A stretch of DNA of 55,393 nt from Bryobacterales bacterium (GCA_947446025.1 CANFEY010000028.1:1-55393), one strand, 5' to 3'; shown: positions 23,665-32,062, counted from the first letter of the stretch. Notes: generated by a model from the sequence alone, not told the origin. Numbers and translations are program-made.

Positions 23665-24492
23665 CTACTCGTAAAACTGCGGAGCCTTTTTCAACTTTTC
23701 AAACTGCAGAAGATCGTGCTGGATCCAAAGCACGGCCTTCTGCTTTTTGATGTAGGCGTCCAGATCCTTGCGCGACTTCGTGGTCTGGTCTTTGTTGACG
23801 TCGATCGGCGGCACGATGCCGGTGGTGACTTCCTCGGGGTAGTGATACAGGTCGCCGGAGAGCACCACGGGCTGCGAGTTTTTCAGCTTCACGAACAGGG
23901 ATGTGTGGCCTTCGGTGTGGCCGGGCGTGGCTTTGAGGATGACGGTGCCGTCGCCGAAGACGTCGTACTCGCCGGTCTTGTTGTCGGTCACGGTGAACTT
24001 GCTGTTCTTGAGCAGCGAGTAATTTTCCGGGTAGCGCGAGTCGGACTTGCCCGCGAGCATCAGGTCGCGCTCGATTTTAGGAGTCAGCCAGGTTGCGCCG
24101 GCGAACAGATTTGCGTTGCCGATGTGGTCCCAGTGGTAGTGCGAGATCGCCAGGAAGTTGATGTCCTTCGGGGCGTAGCCCACGGCGGCCAACTGGCTAG
24201 TGATGGACTTGGTGATGGTCCCATAGGTGAGCGACGCCTTCGCCATCCCTGGCTTCAAGTAGCTGTCGGGGACTGCGCCGGTATCCCAGAAGAGCGTACC
24301 CTTCGGATGCGCGATCAGGTAGCAGCCCATTGACAGATCGACGGTTTTCAGCTGTTCCTTCTTGAAGCCCAGCCGCGCCGGGTCATCAATGGCAAGCCGT
24401 CCGCAGTCGAGGACGTAGAGGCGCACGGACTTGGGCGCATCGGCCCCCGAAAGCGCGAGCGCCGTGGCGGCAAGGAGAAGTATTGTTCGCAT
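23665..24492 (-). CDS. exported metallo-beta-lactamase-fold lactonase-like hydrolase
   Basis: A 275-residue protein with a signal peptide (LLLAATALALSGADA) and an MBL fold: the dinuclear metal site HYHWDHIGN (HxHxDH), TPGHTEGH with the next His, and SGDLYHY with the bridging Asp. Sequence style (LYVLDCGRL at the start, MGCYLIAHPKGTLFWDTG) is that of the N-acyl-homoserine-lactone lactonase group AiiA/AttM. Exported members may quench quorum signals or open other lactones. Substrate is inferred from fold only. It precedes the M1 peptidase with four bases between genes, so the two are co-expressed. TATCCA lies about eight bases before the ATG. Confidence 0.8.
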   Translation of the reverse strand: MRTILLLAATALALSGADAPKSVRLYVLDCGRLAIDDPARLGFKKEQLKTVDLSMGCYLIAHPKGTLFWDTGAVPDSYLKPGMAKASLTYGTITKSITSQLAAVGYAPKDINFLAISHYHWDHIGNANLFAGATWLTPKIERDLMLAGKSDSRYPENYSLLKNSKFTVTDNKTGEYDVFGDGTVILKATPGHTEGHTSLFVKLKNSQPVVLSGDLYHYPEEVTTGIVPPIDVNKDQTTKSRKDLDAYIKKQKAVLWIQHDLLQFEKLKKAPQFYE

Positions 24493-24590
24493 GGTTCACA
24501 TGGATACCACACGGAGGCAAACTTGTCTATCCGGCAGGCTTTGAGGGGGAACCTTGTTCCCGCCGCCGACTGTAATAATAGAGCCAGCCC

Positions 24591-25193
24591 TTGACCGCCC
24601 TCAATCCTCAGCACTCCGCGCAGGCATCCATCTTGGGCAAGTCGTTCCCGGAAGACCTGGCGCTGGCGGCAGCCATCTTGGCCCGGGACCGCAAGGCCAC
24701 GGCACAGCTGGTGGAGCTCCACTCCGACGCCGTCCATCGCTATGTGTGGAAGCGTCTGGCGCCGAAGACTGAGATGGTGGACGACATTGTGCAAGAAATC
24801 TTCCTCGCCGCCTGGCGCGGTCTGGCCAACTACTCCGGAGCGGCACCCTTGCGCGGTTGGCTGCTCAGCATCGCGCGTTTCAAAGTGGAGGACCACTACC
24901 GGCGCACGCTCGGACGCCACCTGCAGGCTCTGGAAGCAGACCAAGACGCCGTGATACCCGCCCCTGCGGTTGACTTGGTGGGAGGACTGGACGCTGCTCG
25001 CCACGCGAAACGGGCGGCGGAGATCTTGAACGCGCTGCCCTACGAATACGCCATCGTTCTGCGCTGGCGTTACTGGGAGGACCGGTCAGCCAAGGAAATG
25101 GCAGAGGCCAGCGGCAGAACCGAGAAAGCCGTGGAACGGCTGTTGGCAAGGGCCCGCATCAGATATAAGGCGCTATGGGAGGAAACGGTATGA
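24591..25193 (+). CDS. ECF-type RNA polymerase sigma factor
   Basis: A 200-residue sigma-70 family protein with region 2 (HRYVWKRLAPKTEMVDDIV, then QEIFLAAWRGL, the -10-binding helix) and region 4 (LPYEYAIVLRWRYWEDRSAK, then TEKAVERLLARARIRYK, the helix-turn-helix). It lacks regions 1 and 3, as expected for extracytoplasmic-function sigma factors. A TTG start at 24591 is the first available after the divergent lactonase gene. A GTG or ATG further in would cut region 2, so the N-terminus is uncertain by up to ~20 residues. Its last bases overlap the next gene's ATG (ATGA), which points to a cognate anti-sigma. Confidence 0.88.
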   Translation: MTALNPQHSAQASILGKSFPEDLALAAAILARDRKATAQLVELHSDAVHRYVWKRLAPKTEMVDDIVQEIFLAAWRGLANYSGAAPLRGWLLSIARFKVEDHYRRTLGRHLQALEADQDAVIPAPAVDLVGGLDAARHAKRAAEILNALPYEYAIVLRWRYWEDRSAKEMAEASGRTEKAVERLLARARIRYKALWEETV

Positions 25194-25525
25194 GCCGCGA
25201 CAACGACAACTTGCAACCCATCCTGTTGGCGGCCGAAAACGCAGCCGATCCCGCGCCCCGCGTTTCCTCGCGCCTGCAATCGCGCATTTTCTCGAAGCTC
25301 ATCGAACTGGAGCAAGCCGGAGGCCCGTTGCGCACGTTATCCCAAAGCCGGAATGCAGGCGCGAAGTTGTGTGTCTTCGAAGCCGCTGTTGCCGCGCTTC
25401 CTTCCGAAGATCTGCAAACTCGTAATCCGTGCAGCGTTTGTCACGCGCGCGTCTTAGGCGAACGCGTGGAACGGGCCCCCCTCTACTGGCCTGGATGCGC
25501 GTATTCGACCTTCTGCGGCCACTGA
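25190..25525 (+). CDS. putative soluble anti-sigma factor with CxxC motif
   Basis: A 111-residue protein, translationally coupled (ATGA) to the ECF sigma gene, which by itself suggests an anti-sigma or co-regulator. The N-terminal half is a helix typical of anti-sigma domains (SSRLQSRIFSKLIELEQA). The centre carries LCVFEAAVAAL, and the end NPCSVCHARVLGE, a CxxCH that could bind zinc or haem. No membrane segment is present, so it would be a soluble redox- or metal-sensitive anti-sigma rather than a transmembrane one. It lacks the canonical HxxxCxxC order of ZAS domains, so the assignment is inference from position. Convergent with the beta-barrel gene, one base apart. Confidence 0.55.
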   Translation: MSRDNDNLQPILLAAENAADPAPRVSSRLQSRIFSKLIELEQAGGPLRTLSQSRNAGAKLCVFEAAVAALPSEDLQTRNPCSVCHARVLGERVERAPLYWPGCAYSTFCGH

Positions 25526-25526
25526 C

Positions 25527-26114
25527 TCAGAACCGTTTGACTACGCCGAACAGGTTTTGAAAATTCATCAGCTTGCCGCCAGAGGGAGGGCTGAGGGCCT
25601 GCGCGAACGGATTGGCGGAGGCCATTTCGCTGAAGTTGTAGCGCACGCCCCAGCCGCCACGCAGGGAAATGTCGATCCCCACTGCAACGCGAAGACCTGC
25701 GGTGCGCTGGTTCAGTAGACTCACCACAGCGGGGCCCGCCGACAGATATGGCCGCAACCGGCTCGCGCGCGGGCGAAAATACAGCATGGCTTCAAGCGCC
25801 ACCGCATGCTCGACGCGCACAGCTTCGGACTGCGAGAACGCCGTCCCCGTGAGCTGGCGGATCGTCAGCAGATTCCGGTTCCAGCTGTAGCCGGTCTGGG
25901 CGCTGATCCAATCGTTGAAGTGGTAGCCGACGGCTAGCTGTGCCGCCGGTCCGACTTTCGGATCGTAGTTCGCAGCCGCGGGCGGGTTGGCACGGATCAC
26001 GGAGGCCGCGGAAAGAGCGGCGCTCCCGCCAAGCGCCGAAATGAACACCTGTGCCGCTGCGGGCGCACAGGCTGCCAATAGGCCGATGAGGAGAAGAAGG
26101 AGGCGAGAAGTCAA
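25527..26114 (-). CDS. outer-membrane beta-barrel protein (OmpW/porin-like size)
   Basis: A 195-residue exported protein: a signal peptide (LLLLIGLLAACAPAAAQ) and then alternating strands with aromatic girdles (VGYHFNDWISAQTGYSW, VALEAMLYFRP, RPYLSAGPAVVSLL, RGGWGVRYNFSEM), ending in FGVVKRF. A C-terminal Phe is the usual signature for BAM-dependent insertion into the outer membrane. Eight strands are likely. Role unknown (small diffusion porin or adhesin). The TTG start at 26114 is six bases after TAGATT (26121-26126, minus strand). Confidence 0.75.
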   Translation of the reverse strand: MTSRLLLLLIGLLAACAPAAAQVFISALGGSAALSAASVIRANPPAAANYDPKVGPAAQLAVGYHFNDWISAQTGYSWNRNLLTIRQLTGTAFSQSEAVRVEHAVALEAMLYFRPRASRLRPYLSAGPAVVSLLNQRTAGLRVAVGIDISLRGGWGVRYNFSEMASANPFAQALSPPSGGKLMNFQNLFGVVKRF

Positions 26115-26172
26115 ACTATGAATCTAGCGCAAAAAAGGGAGCAGCCGAAGCCACTCCCTCTCGATCATGATT

Positions 26173-27060
26173 TCAGTCGTCGTCGCGCCGAACCGGCCGC
26201 GCCCGTATGATCACTCCCGCGCTGGTGCAGGTCCAGTACACACTTCCGTCGTCGCCGACCGCGATGTCCGTGGGTTCCGGATCTCCCAGATGGACCACTG
26301 TTAGTTTCTGCTTCTTGAGGTCGTACTTCACCACGCGGTTCATGCCGCCCATCGCGCCGGAGACACCCGGTGTGGGCACTTCGGTGTAGTACAAGTTGCG
26401 GCCCTTGCTGTCGATGGTGATTCCGGTCGGCTTCTTCAAGCCCGAAAGCAACAGGCGGACCATGCCGTCTTTTGCACTGCGGACGAGAATCACGCCAGCT
26501 GAGCGGCACGTCCAGTAAACGTCACCGTTCGCGGCCACGGCCACATCCATGGGTTCAGGCTCTCCGATGTTGACGGTCTGGATGCTCTTGCCGTCGGCGG
26601 ACGAGAAGACACCATTCGAGCCGCCGCCCATTCCTGGATTGGGCACTTCGGTGAAGTAGACCACGCCCTTCTTGGTGATGGCGATGCCGCTCGGCTTGTG
26701 TAGGCCGGTGAGGAAGGCCGTGGTCACGCCGTTCTCATCTTGTTTCAAAATGACTCCGGCGGACTTGCAGACCCAGTAGATGGTTCCGTCACGTCCGACG
26801 ACCATGTTGACGGGTTCGGGTTCGCCGAAGTGCAGCGTTTTGATGTCCCCGTCTTCCAGGTCCAGCTTCTTCACGGCGTTGGTGCTGCCTGCGACACCAG
26901 GGCGGGGCACTTCGGTGAAGTAAACGATGTCGTCATCCACGGCAATGCCGGTTGGCCGGGCCAGACCGCTTGCTACGACTTTCAGTTTGTATTCCTGCGC
27001 CATCAGCGCGGAAGACGAGGCCAACAGGCACACTACGGCCAGGGCGGGTTTGATTCGCAT
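26173..27060 (-). CDS. exported beta-propeller made of three near-identical modules
   Basis: A 295-residue protein with a signal peptide (ALAVVCLLASSSALMAQ) and three consecutive ~88-residue modules, each built as GL-(A/H/K)-KPTGI, YFTEVPxPGV(A/S)G, a Lys-rich turn, GEPEP(V/M/T)D-A-V, then a glycine/aspartate turn and YWxC(K/R/T)SAGVIL. Each module yields two strand-rich blades, so the protein is probably a six-bladed propeller like SMP-30/NHL or YncE. The one Cys per module (YWVCKSAG, YWTCRSAG, YWTCTSAG) is unusual. Ribosome binding site AAGGAGA lies upstream of the ATG. It sits between the beta-barrel gene and a GmhA-like gene; function is unknown. Confidence 0.75.
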   Translation of the reverse strand: MRIKPALAVVCLLASSSALMAQEYKLKVVASGLARPTGIAVDDDIVYFTEVPRPGVAGSTNAVKKLDLEDGDIKTLHFGEPEPVNMVVGRDGTIYWVCKSAGVILKQDENGVTTAFLTGLHKPSGIAITKKGVVYFTEVPNPGMGGGSNGVFSSADGKSIQTVNIGEPEPMDVAVAANGDVYWTCRSAGVILVRSAKDGMVRLLLSGLKKPTGITIDSKGRNLYYTEVPTPGVSGAMGGMNRVVKYDLKKQKLTVVHLGDPEPTDIAVGDDGSVYWTCTSAGVIIRARPVRRDDD

Positions 27061-27179
27061 GATAAGTTCAGTTCTCCTTGACGAGTTTGGTTTTGCTTGA
27101 GACTGGTTACGAACGATGCGACGCGCCGCTTAGTGTTGGTCGTGTTCGAAGCCAGTTCCCCCCTCGCGGGAAGCGAACT

Positions 27180-27734
27180 TTAGGGAGTTTCGGAAAATGC
27201 GTACGACAGCATGTGACACACGATGTGGTGCGCGTCCTGAATGCGCCCCATGTGCGGCACTGAAACCTGAATGTTGAGTTGCGCCGCCGCGCCGAGTTTG
27301 CCCCCGTCGCGGCCCGTCAGCGCCAGCGTGCGGCAACCCATTGCGGCGGCGCACTCGGCTCCCTTGATCAGGTTCATCGAATTGCCTGAGCCGCTCATCG
27401 CCATATAAAGGTCGCCTGGCTGGGCGAAGTTGCGCAATGTCTCGGCGATGCCTTCGGTGAAGTCGACGTCGTTCGAATAGGCCGTGGCCGTCGGGATCGC
27501 GTCTTGCAGAGCCATGGCGCGAAAGCGCAGGTCGCGTTGGTAGCTGACGTCCTTCACCAGATCGCACACCAAGTGCGAAGCAGTGGCCGCGCTGCCGCCG
27601 TTGCCGGCCACGAAAATCATCCGCCCAGCCGCACGGGTTTCGCGGAACCATTCGATGGCCTGCTCTACTTGCTGAAGATTGATCGCGTCAATCGCTTGGA
27701 GCACTTGGCTCCGGTATGTTTCTACAAAACTCAT
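27180..27734 (-). CDS. gmhA: SIS-domain phosphoheptose isomerase-like protein
   Basis: A 184-residue single-SIS protein. GNGGSAATASHLVCDLVKD near residue 45 is the signature of GmhA / DiaA: the Gly-rich loop plus the Ser and His that bind the sugar phosphate and zinc. The middle reads SGSGNSMNLIKGAECA (second phosphate-binding strand), and ALTGRDGGKL precedes the helix that closes the active site. GmhA converts sedoheptulose-7-phosphate to glycero-manno-heptose-7-phosphate for lipopolysaccharide core synthesis. DiaA has the same fold but assists DnaA; the lack of a nearby replication-control gene other than dnaB makes GmhA likelier. TACAAT lies 12 bases before the ATG. Confidence 0.7.
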   Translation of the reverse strand: MSFVETYRSQVLQAIDAINLQQVEQAIEWFRETRAAGRMIFVAGNGGSAATASHLVCDLVKDVSYQRDLRFRAMALQDAIPTATAYSNDVDFTEGIAETLRNFAQPGDLYMAMSGSGNSMNLIKGAECAAAMGCRTLALTGRDGGKLGAAAQLNIQVSVPHMGRIQDAHHIVCHMLSYAFSETP

Positions 27735-27851
27735 GTTGCTGTGTCTATTGTACCCGTCCCCTACAAAAACATTCCTTGCTAGAATGTTCTGAGGAAATCC
27801 TCTGGATCGCGGGCAACTTTCCGCATGGTTTCTTCAGCTTGCCCCGCTCCC

Positions 27852-27875
27852 CCGATATCCACAGAGTTTTCCACG
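27852..27875 (+). other. two DnaA-box-like sequences upstream of dnaB
   Basis: ATATCCACA (about 27854-27862, one mismatch to TTATNCACA) and TTTTCCACG about 5 bases later (two mismatches) lie some 40 bases before the dnaB start. Chance occurrence is quite possible. No AT-rich unwinding region is visible. Confidence 0.2.
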
Positions 27876-27904
27876 TGGTTCGCTGGTAACGTTACTAACA
27901 CTCG

Positions 27905-29275
27905 ATGGCGGTTCTCGATCTTACTTTTGAAAAAGGCCTGCCGGCCAGCCTGGATACCGAACGGTTCATCCTGGGCACCATCCTGCTCAACGACACCTAT
28001 TATCTCCAGGTGGCAGGATCGCTCGAGCCTGACGACTTCGCACTGGAAAAACACCGCCGCATCTTCGGGCGCATGAAGGACCTGTACGAAAAGGGCGAGC
28101 GCATTGACCGGGTCACGCTTGCCGACGAACTCATCAAGCAAGGCCAGCTCGAATCGGTGGATGGCCTGGCGTACCTTGTCTCCTTAGACGACGGGCTGCC
28201 CGAGATTTCCAACGTCGATAGCTACATTCGCATCGTCAAGGACAAGTCGACGTTGCGAAAGCTGATTTTCAATTCGCAGAAGATCATTGACCGCTGCCTG
28301 ATCGGCGAAGAAGGCCCGGACCAGATCCTGGCGTCGGCGGAAGAGTCGATGCTGAAACTTGGTGAGAGCCGGGCGAATGACCAGCTCATCACCGCCGACC
28401 AAGTGCTGGCGACGTTTCCTGGTGGCATCGGGGCGTTCCTCGATCCCAGCCAGCGCATCCGTGGCCTTAGCACCGGGTTCACGAAGTTCGACGAGATGAC
28501 CGGCGGCCTGAACGGCGGCGAACTCATCATCCTGGCGGCGCGGCCCGCAATGGGCAAGACCGCGCTGGCTATGAATATTGCGCAGCACGTGTCCACACAT
28601 CCGCAGATGAAGAAGCCCGTGGCGGTGTTCTCGCTCGAAATGTCGTCATCCAGCTTGCTCACTCGCTTACTGTGCGCGGGGGCCCGCGTGGACCAACACA
28701 AGTTCCGCGCTGGGTTCCTCAATCAAGACGAGCGGCGCAAGTTGCAGGTCACGCTGGCGAACATCACCGAAAGCCCGCTGTTCTTGGACGACACCCCCGG
28801 CGTCAATCTGATGGACATCCACGCCAAGCTCCGCCGCATGAAGAGCCAGCACGGCCTTTCCCTGGTCGTCATTGACTACTTGCAGTTGATGAGCAGCCGC
28901 GGGCGCAGTGAGAACCGCAACCAGGAAGTCAGCGCAATCTCCCGCGGATTGAAGCTGCTGGCGAAGGATTTGGACGTGCCGTTCCTGGTGCTGTCCCAGC
29001 TGAGCCGCGCGGCGGAAACGCGTCCCGGCGACCACACTCCCCAGTTGAGCGACTTGAGAGATTCTGGATCCATTGAGCAGGACGCCGACATCGTTATGTT
29101 CATCTATCGCGAGGAAGTCTACAAACGTGATCGCGAGGACTTGAAGGGTCTGGCCGAGGTCATCATTGCTAAGCAGCGTAACGGTCCCATTGGGAAAGTG
29201 CCGCTGCGGTTCCTGGGCGCGTATACGCGATTCGAGAACCGGATCGATGATTTGCCCGAAGAGCCTGAAGGGTAG
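27905..29275 (+). CDS. dnaB: replicative DNA helicase DnaB
   Basis: A 456-residue hexameric helicase that unwinds DNA ahead of the replication fork and loads DnaG. The N-terminal helical domain (about 15-160, including LASAEESMLKLGE) is followed by the RecA-like ATPase: Walker A LAARPAMGKTALAMNIA near residue 215, Walker B LVVIDYLQLM near 320, the H4/arginine-finger regions (SQLSRAAETR, DLRDSGSIEQDAD, YREEVYKRD). Length and motif order are those of intact DnaB; there is no intein. It starts at the ATG at 27905; TACTAA lies upstream. It opens the run dnaB-lepB-lepB-manC. Confidence 0.97.
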   Translation: MAVLDLTFEKGLPASLDTERFILGTILLNDTYYLQVAGSLEPDDFALEKHRRIFGRMKDLYEKGERIDRVTLADELIKQGQLESVDGLAYLVSLDDGLPEISNVDSYIRIVKDKSTLRKLIFNSQKIIDRCLIGEEGPDQILASAEESMLKLGESRANDQLITADQVLATFPGGIGAFLDPSQRIRGLSTGFTKFDEMTGGLNGGELIILAARPAMGKTALAMNIAQHVSTHPQMKKPVAVFSLEMSSSSLLTRLLCAGARVDQHKFRAGFLNQDERRKLQVTLANITESPLFLDDTPGVNLMDIHAKLRRMKSQHGLSLVVIDYLQLMSSRGRSENRNQEVSAISRGLKLLAKDLDVPFLVLSQLSRAAETRPGDHTPQLSDLRDSGSIEQDADIVMFIYREEVYKRDREDLKGLAEVIIAKQRNGPIGKVPLRFLGAYTRFENRIDDLPEEPEG

Positions 29276-29284
29276 CGAGTAGCT

Positions 29285-29290
29285 TAAGAT
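29285..29290 (+). promoter_or_regulatory. -10-like element (TAAGAT) seven bases before the first lepB
   Basis: TAAGAT at 29285-29290, directly after the dnaB stop, lies seven bases before a GTG start at 29298 with no ribosome binding site between. This fits an internal leaderless promoter inside the dnaB-lepB run. Confidence 0.4.
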
Positions 29291-29297
29291 AGTAGTA

Positions 29298-30164
29298 GTG
29301 AATCAAGAGAGATTTGGGTTTGAGGAGACTCGCGCCCCGTCGTTGTTCGAGCAGGCTGTCGCGGCTCTGGATCAGATCGATCCGCCCGTCGCTGCTGCGC
29401 CCGAGCCGCCGGAGCAGAAGGTCCCTGAGTGGGAAGGCGAGCGTCCCCGTAGCACGCTAGCGGAGTGGACCATCACCATCCTACTGCTGCTATTCCTCAC
29501 CACGACGCTGGTGCAGGCGTATGTGATCCCGACGGGGTCCATGGAAGACACGCTGCTGATCGGCGACCATTTGCTGGTGGACAAACTTGCGTTTGCGCCG
29601 GCGGGGCCCATCAGCCGGTATTTCATTCCGTACACCGAAGTGAAGCGCGGGGACATCATCGTATTCCGCTACCCGGAAGATATTTCACAGACGTTCGTCA
29701 AGCGGGCCATCGGCATTCCGGGCGACCGCATCCGCATCATCAACAAGGAAGTCTACCTCAACGGCGTCAAAGTGGATGAGCCGTACACCTTCCACAAGGA
29801 CGACTACATCGATTCCTACCGCGACAATTTCCCGGGCGATCCCAACGTCCACGTGGAGAGCGGCGCGTACGGCATGTTGACGGATCACGTGGTGAATGGC
29901 GAAGTGATCGTGCCGCCAAAGAAGTATTTCGCGATGGGCGACAACCGCGACCGTTCGCTAGATAGCCGCTTCTGGGGCTTCGTGCCGCGTGAGAACATCA
30001 TCGGCAAGCCGCTGATTGTGTATTGGTCCTATGACGCGCCTACCGAAGACCTGAATGATTCGTCTATCAGCACACGGCACATTCTGGATCTGGGCAAGAA
30101 TTTCTTCAGCAAGACGCGCTGGAACCGCACGTTCCTGCTGATCCACGGATATCCTCTCAAATGA
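29298..30164 (+). CDS. lepB: signal peptidase I, copy 1
   Basis: A 288-residue type I signal peptidase. After a proline-rich acidic cytoplasmic stretch, one membrane segment (TITILLLLFLTTTLVQAYV) leads straight into the catalytic Ser in PTGSMEDTLLIGDHLLVDK. The general-base Lys is in FVKRAIGIPGDRI, and the C-terminal box GDNRDRSLDSRFWGFV matches the S26 family signature. The enzyme releases exported proteins from the inner membrane on the periplasmic side. A region between the two boxes (FHKDDYIDSYRDNF) is larger than in E. coli. Its TGA overlaps the ATG of the second copy, so both are translated from one mRNA. Confidence 0.95.
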   Translation: MNQERFGFEETRAPSLFEQAVAALDQIDPPVAAAPEPPEQKVPEWEGERPRSTLAEWTITILLLLFLTTTLVQAYVIPTGSMEDTLLIGDHLLVDKLAFAPAGPISRYFIPYTEVKRGDIIVFRYPEDISQTFVKRAIGIPGDRIRIINKEVYLNGVKVDEPYTFHKDDYIDSYRDNFPGDPNVHVESGAYGMLTDHVVNGEVIVPPKKYFAMGDNRDRSLDSRFWGFVPRENIIGKPLIVYWSYDAPTEDLNDSSISTRHILDLGKNFFSKTRWNRTFLLIHGYPLK

Positions 30165-30946
30165 GCAACGCCACCTCAAGCAAAACCAGTGATGCGGTTA
30201 AGGGCTTCATCAACGAGTGGTCGTTGAACATTCTGATCCTGCTATTTGGCACCACGACGCTGGTACAGGCGTTTATTGTGCCCACCCCGTCCATGGATAC
30301 CACGGTAATGGTGGGCGATCACATGCTGGTGGATAAGTTGGCGTACGCGCCTTCGGGCGCGATCAGCCGGATGTTTCTGCCGTACGCGGACCCGAAGCGC
30401 GGGGACATCATTGTCTTCCGCTATCCAGTGGATATCCGGCAGAACTACGTGAAGCGCGTGATCGGGGTTCCGGGTGACCGCGTGCGCATTGTGGACAAGA
30501 TGGTGTCCGTCAATGGCAAGCTGTTGAAGGAGCCGTACAAGCAGCACGTCTACCCCGAGATGCAAGCCTACCGCGACAATTTCCCAGGAGAGTTGCCGCC
30601 CAGGGAGTCGTTTGCGCGGAGCTTCCAAGACCGTGGCGGAGAGATGTGGGACGGCGCATCCGCGATGTTGAAGAACGTGCAAAACGGGGAACTCGTGGTG
30701 CCACCCGACTTCTATTTCGCGATGGGTGACAATCGCGACAACTCGGCGGACAGCCGCTATTGGGGTCTGGTGCCGCGCGAGAACATCATCGGCAAGCCTG
30801 CGATCATTTTCTGGTCCTACGATACGGACACCACGAGCTTGACGGGCTACTCTGTGACGCATTTTGTCGATATCGCGCTGAACTTTTTCACCAAGACGCG
30901 ATGGGAGCGGCAGTTCAAGTTGGTCCGCGGGTATTCCCAGGAATAG
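30161..30946 (+). CDS. lepB: signal peptidase I, copy 2
   Basis: A 261-residue paralog of the preceding gene: membrane segment WSLNILILLFGTTTLVQAF, catalytic Ser in PTPSMDTTVMVGDHMLVDK, Lys in YVKRVIGVPGDRV, and GDNRDNSADSRYWGLV. The divergence between copies is concentrated in the loop after the Lys box (here GKLLKEPYKQHVYPEMQAY) that shapes the substrate cleft, so the copies may process different exported sets. The N-terminal cytoplasmic part is short (about 20 residues), unlike the 50-residue acidic part of copy 1. Translationally coupled to copy 1 and followed after 3 bases by manC. Confidence 0.95.
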   Translation: MSNATSSKTSDAVKGFINEWSLNILILLFGTTTLVQAFIVPTPSMDTTVMVGDHMLVDKLAYAPSGAISRMFLPYADPKRGDIIVFRYPVDIRQNYVKRVIGVPGDRVRIVDKMVSVNGKLLKEPYKQHVYPEMQAYRDNFPGELPPRESFARSFQDRGGEMWDGASAMLKNVQNGELVVPPDFYFAMGDNRDNSADSRYWGLVPRENIIGKPAIIFWSYDTDTTSLTGYSVTHFVDIALNFFTKTRWERQFKLVRGYSQE

Positions 30947-30949
30947 GAC

Positions 30950-32020
30950 ATGAAGAACTTTCACGGGCTGATTCTCGCCGGAGGGCGCGGCACTCGGTTC
31001 TGGCCGCTCAGCCGACGGGCTAGTGCGAAACAGGTATTGCGGCTGTTTGGGGAGAGGTCACTCATTCAGCAGACGGTTGACAGGCTGAAGCCTGTCCTAC
31101 CTCCTGAACGGATTTGGATTCTCACCAACGACCATCTGCGGGCGGAGATCGTGAAGCAGTTGCCGGAAGTTCCGGCACGGCAGATTTTGGCAGAGCCGGC
31201 GCAGAGGAATACGGCTCCGGCCATCGGACTGGCTGCGCGGATTCTGCACGGCATAGACCCCGAATCCATCATGGGAGTCTTCCCGGCGGACCACGTGATC
31301 GGCAACCCGCGCAGTTACATCCGCCAATTGAAGCCGGCGATTGCCGCGGCGCAGGCGGGCAAGATTGTGGTGCTGGGCATTCAGCCGCGTTGGGCGGAGA
31401 CGGGGTATGGCTACATCGAGTTTCCCAAGGGCGTCCAGCCGGGCGCGCCGAAACTGCTGCCGGTGCGCCGCTTCCGCGAAAAGCCCGACGCCAAGACCGC
31501 GCAGAAGTTTCTTGACGCCGGCAACTTCTATTGGAACGCGGGGATGTTTTTCTGGAAGACAGGAGTGCTGCTGGACGCGCTGCGGGAGTTTCAGCCGAAG
31601 ACGGCGAGCCTGCTGGCGAGCCTGCCGCCCTTCGGCCAGCGCGGGTTCGCGGCGCGGCTCGAAGAAACTTTTCCGCGTTGCGAGAACATCTCCATCGACT
31701 TCGCGGTGCTCGAAAAGGCAAAGAATGTAGTCGGGTTGCCGACGGGCGATTTCGGCTGGAATGACGTGGGCAGCTGGAACGCGGTCTACGAACTGCACGG
31801 GCGCGACAAGCAGGGCAATGCGGTGCGCAACTCGGCGCTCATCGAAGACAGCTCCGGCAATTTCGTGGACGCGAAGAAACTGGTGGCGCTGCTCGGCGTG
31901 CACGATCTGGTGATTGTGGATACTCCCGACGCGCTGCTAGTCGCCGACCGCAAGCGTGCACAGCAGGTCGGCGATTTGGTCAAGCTGCTGGAAAAAGGCG
32001 GGCATCATCACCTGCTGTAG
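30950..32020 (+). CDS. manC: mannose-1-phosphate guanylyltransferase
   Basis: A 356-residue nucleotidyltransferase that makes GDP-mannose from mannose-1-phosphate and GTP. The N-terminal Rossmann core has the signature LAGGRGTRFWPLSRRASAKQ at residues 7-27 (glycine-rich loop plus Lys). The activator/base loop is around AEPAQRNTAPAIGLAAR, metal-binding FPADHVIG near 103, GYGYIEF and RFREKPD follow, then FYWNAGMFFWK. The C-terminal phosphomannose-isomerase cupin of long ManC/AlgA enzymes is absent, so this is the single-function type. GDP-mannose would feed exopolysaccharide synthesis. Three bases after lepB copy 2. Confidence 0.93.
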   Translation: MKNFHGLILAGGRGTRFWPLSRRASAKQVLRLFGERSLIQQTVDRLKPVLPPERIWILTNDHLRAEIVKQLPEVPARQILAEPAQRNTAPAIGLAARILHGIDPESIMGVFPADHVIGNPRSYIRQLKPAIAAAQAGKIVVLGIQPRWAETGYGYIEFPKGVQPGAPKLLPVRRFREKPDAKTAQKFLDAGNFYWNAGMFFWKTGVLLDALREFQPKTASLLASLPPFGQRGFAARLEETFPRCENISIDFAVLEKAKNVVGLPTGDFGWNDVGSWNAVYELHGRDKQGNAVRNSALIEDSSGNFVDAKKLVALLGVHDLVIVDTPDALLVADRKRAQQVGDLVKLLEKGGHHHLL

Positions 32021-32062
32021 GGCGGCCAACCACATTGTGTACCATAGACGGAGGATTTCACT

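Noticed and set aside
27180-27734. Possibility that the SIS protein is DiaA, linked to the nearby dnaB
   Set aside because: The family cannot be resolved by eye, the gene is divergent from dnaB, and the sugar-phosphate motif fits GmhA equally; I kept the GmhA-like name.
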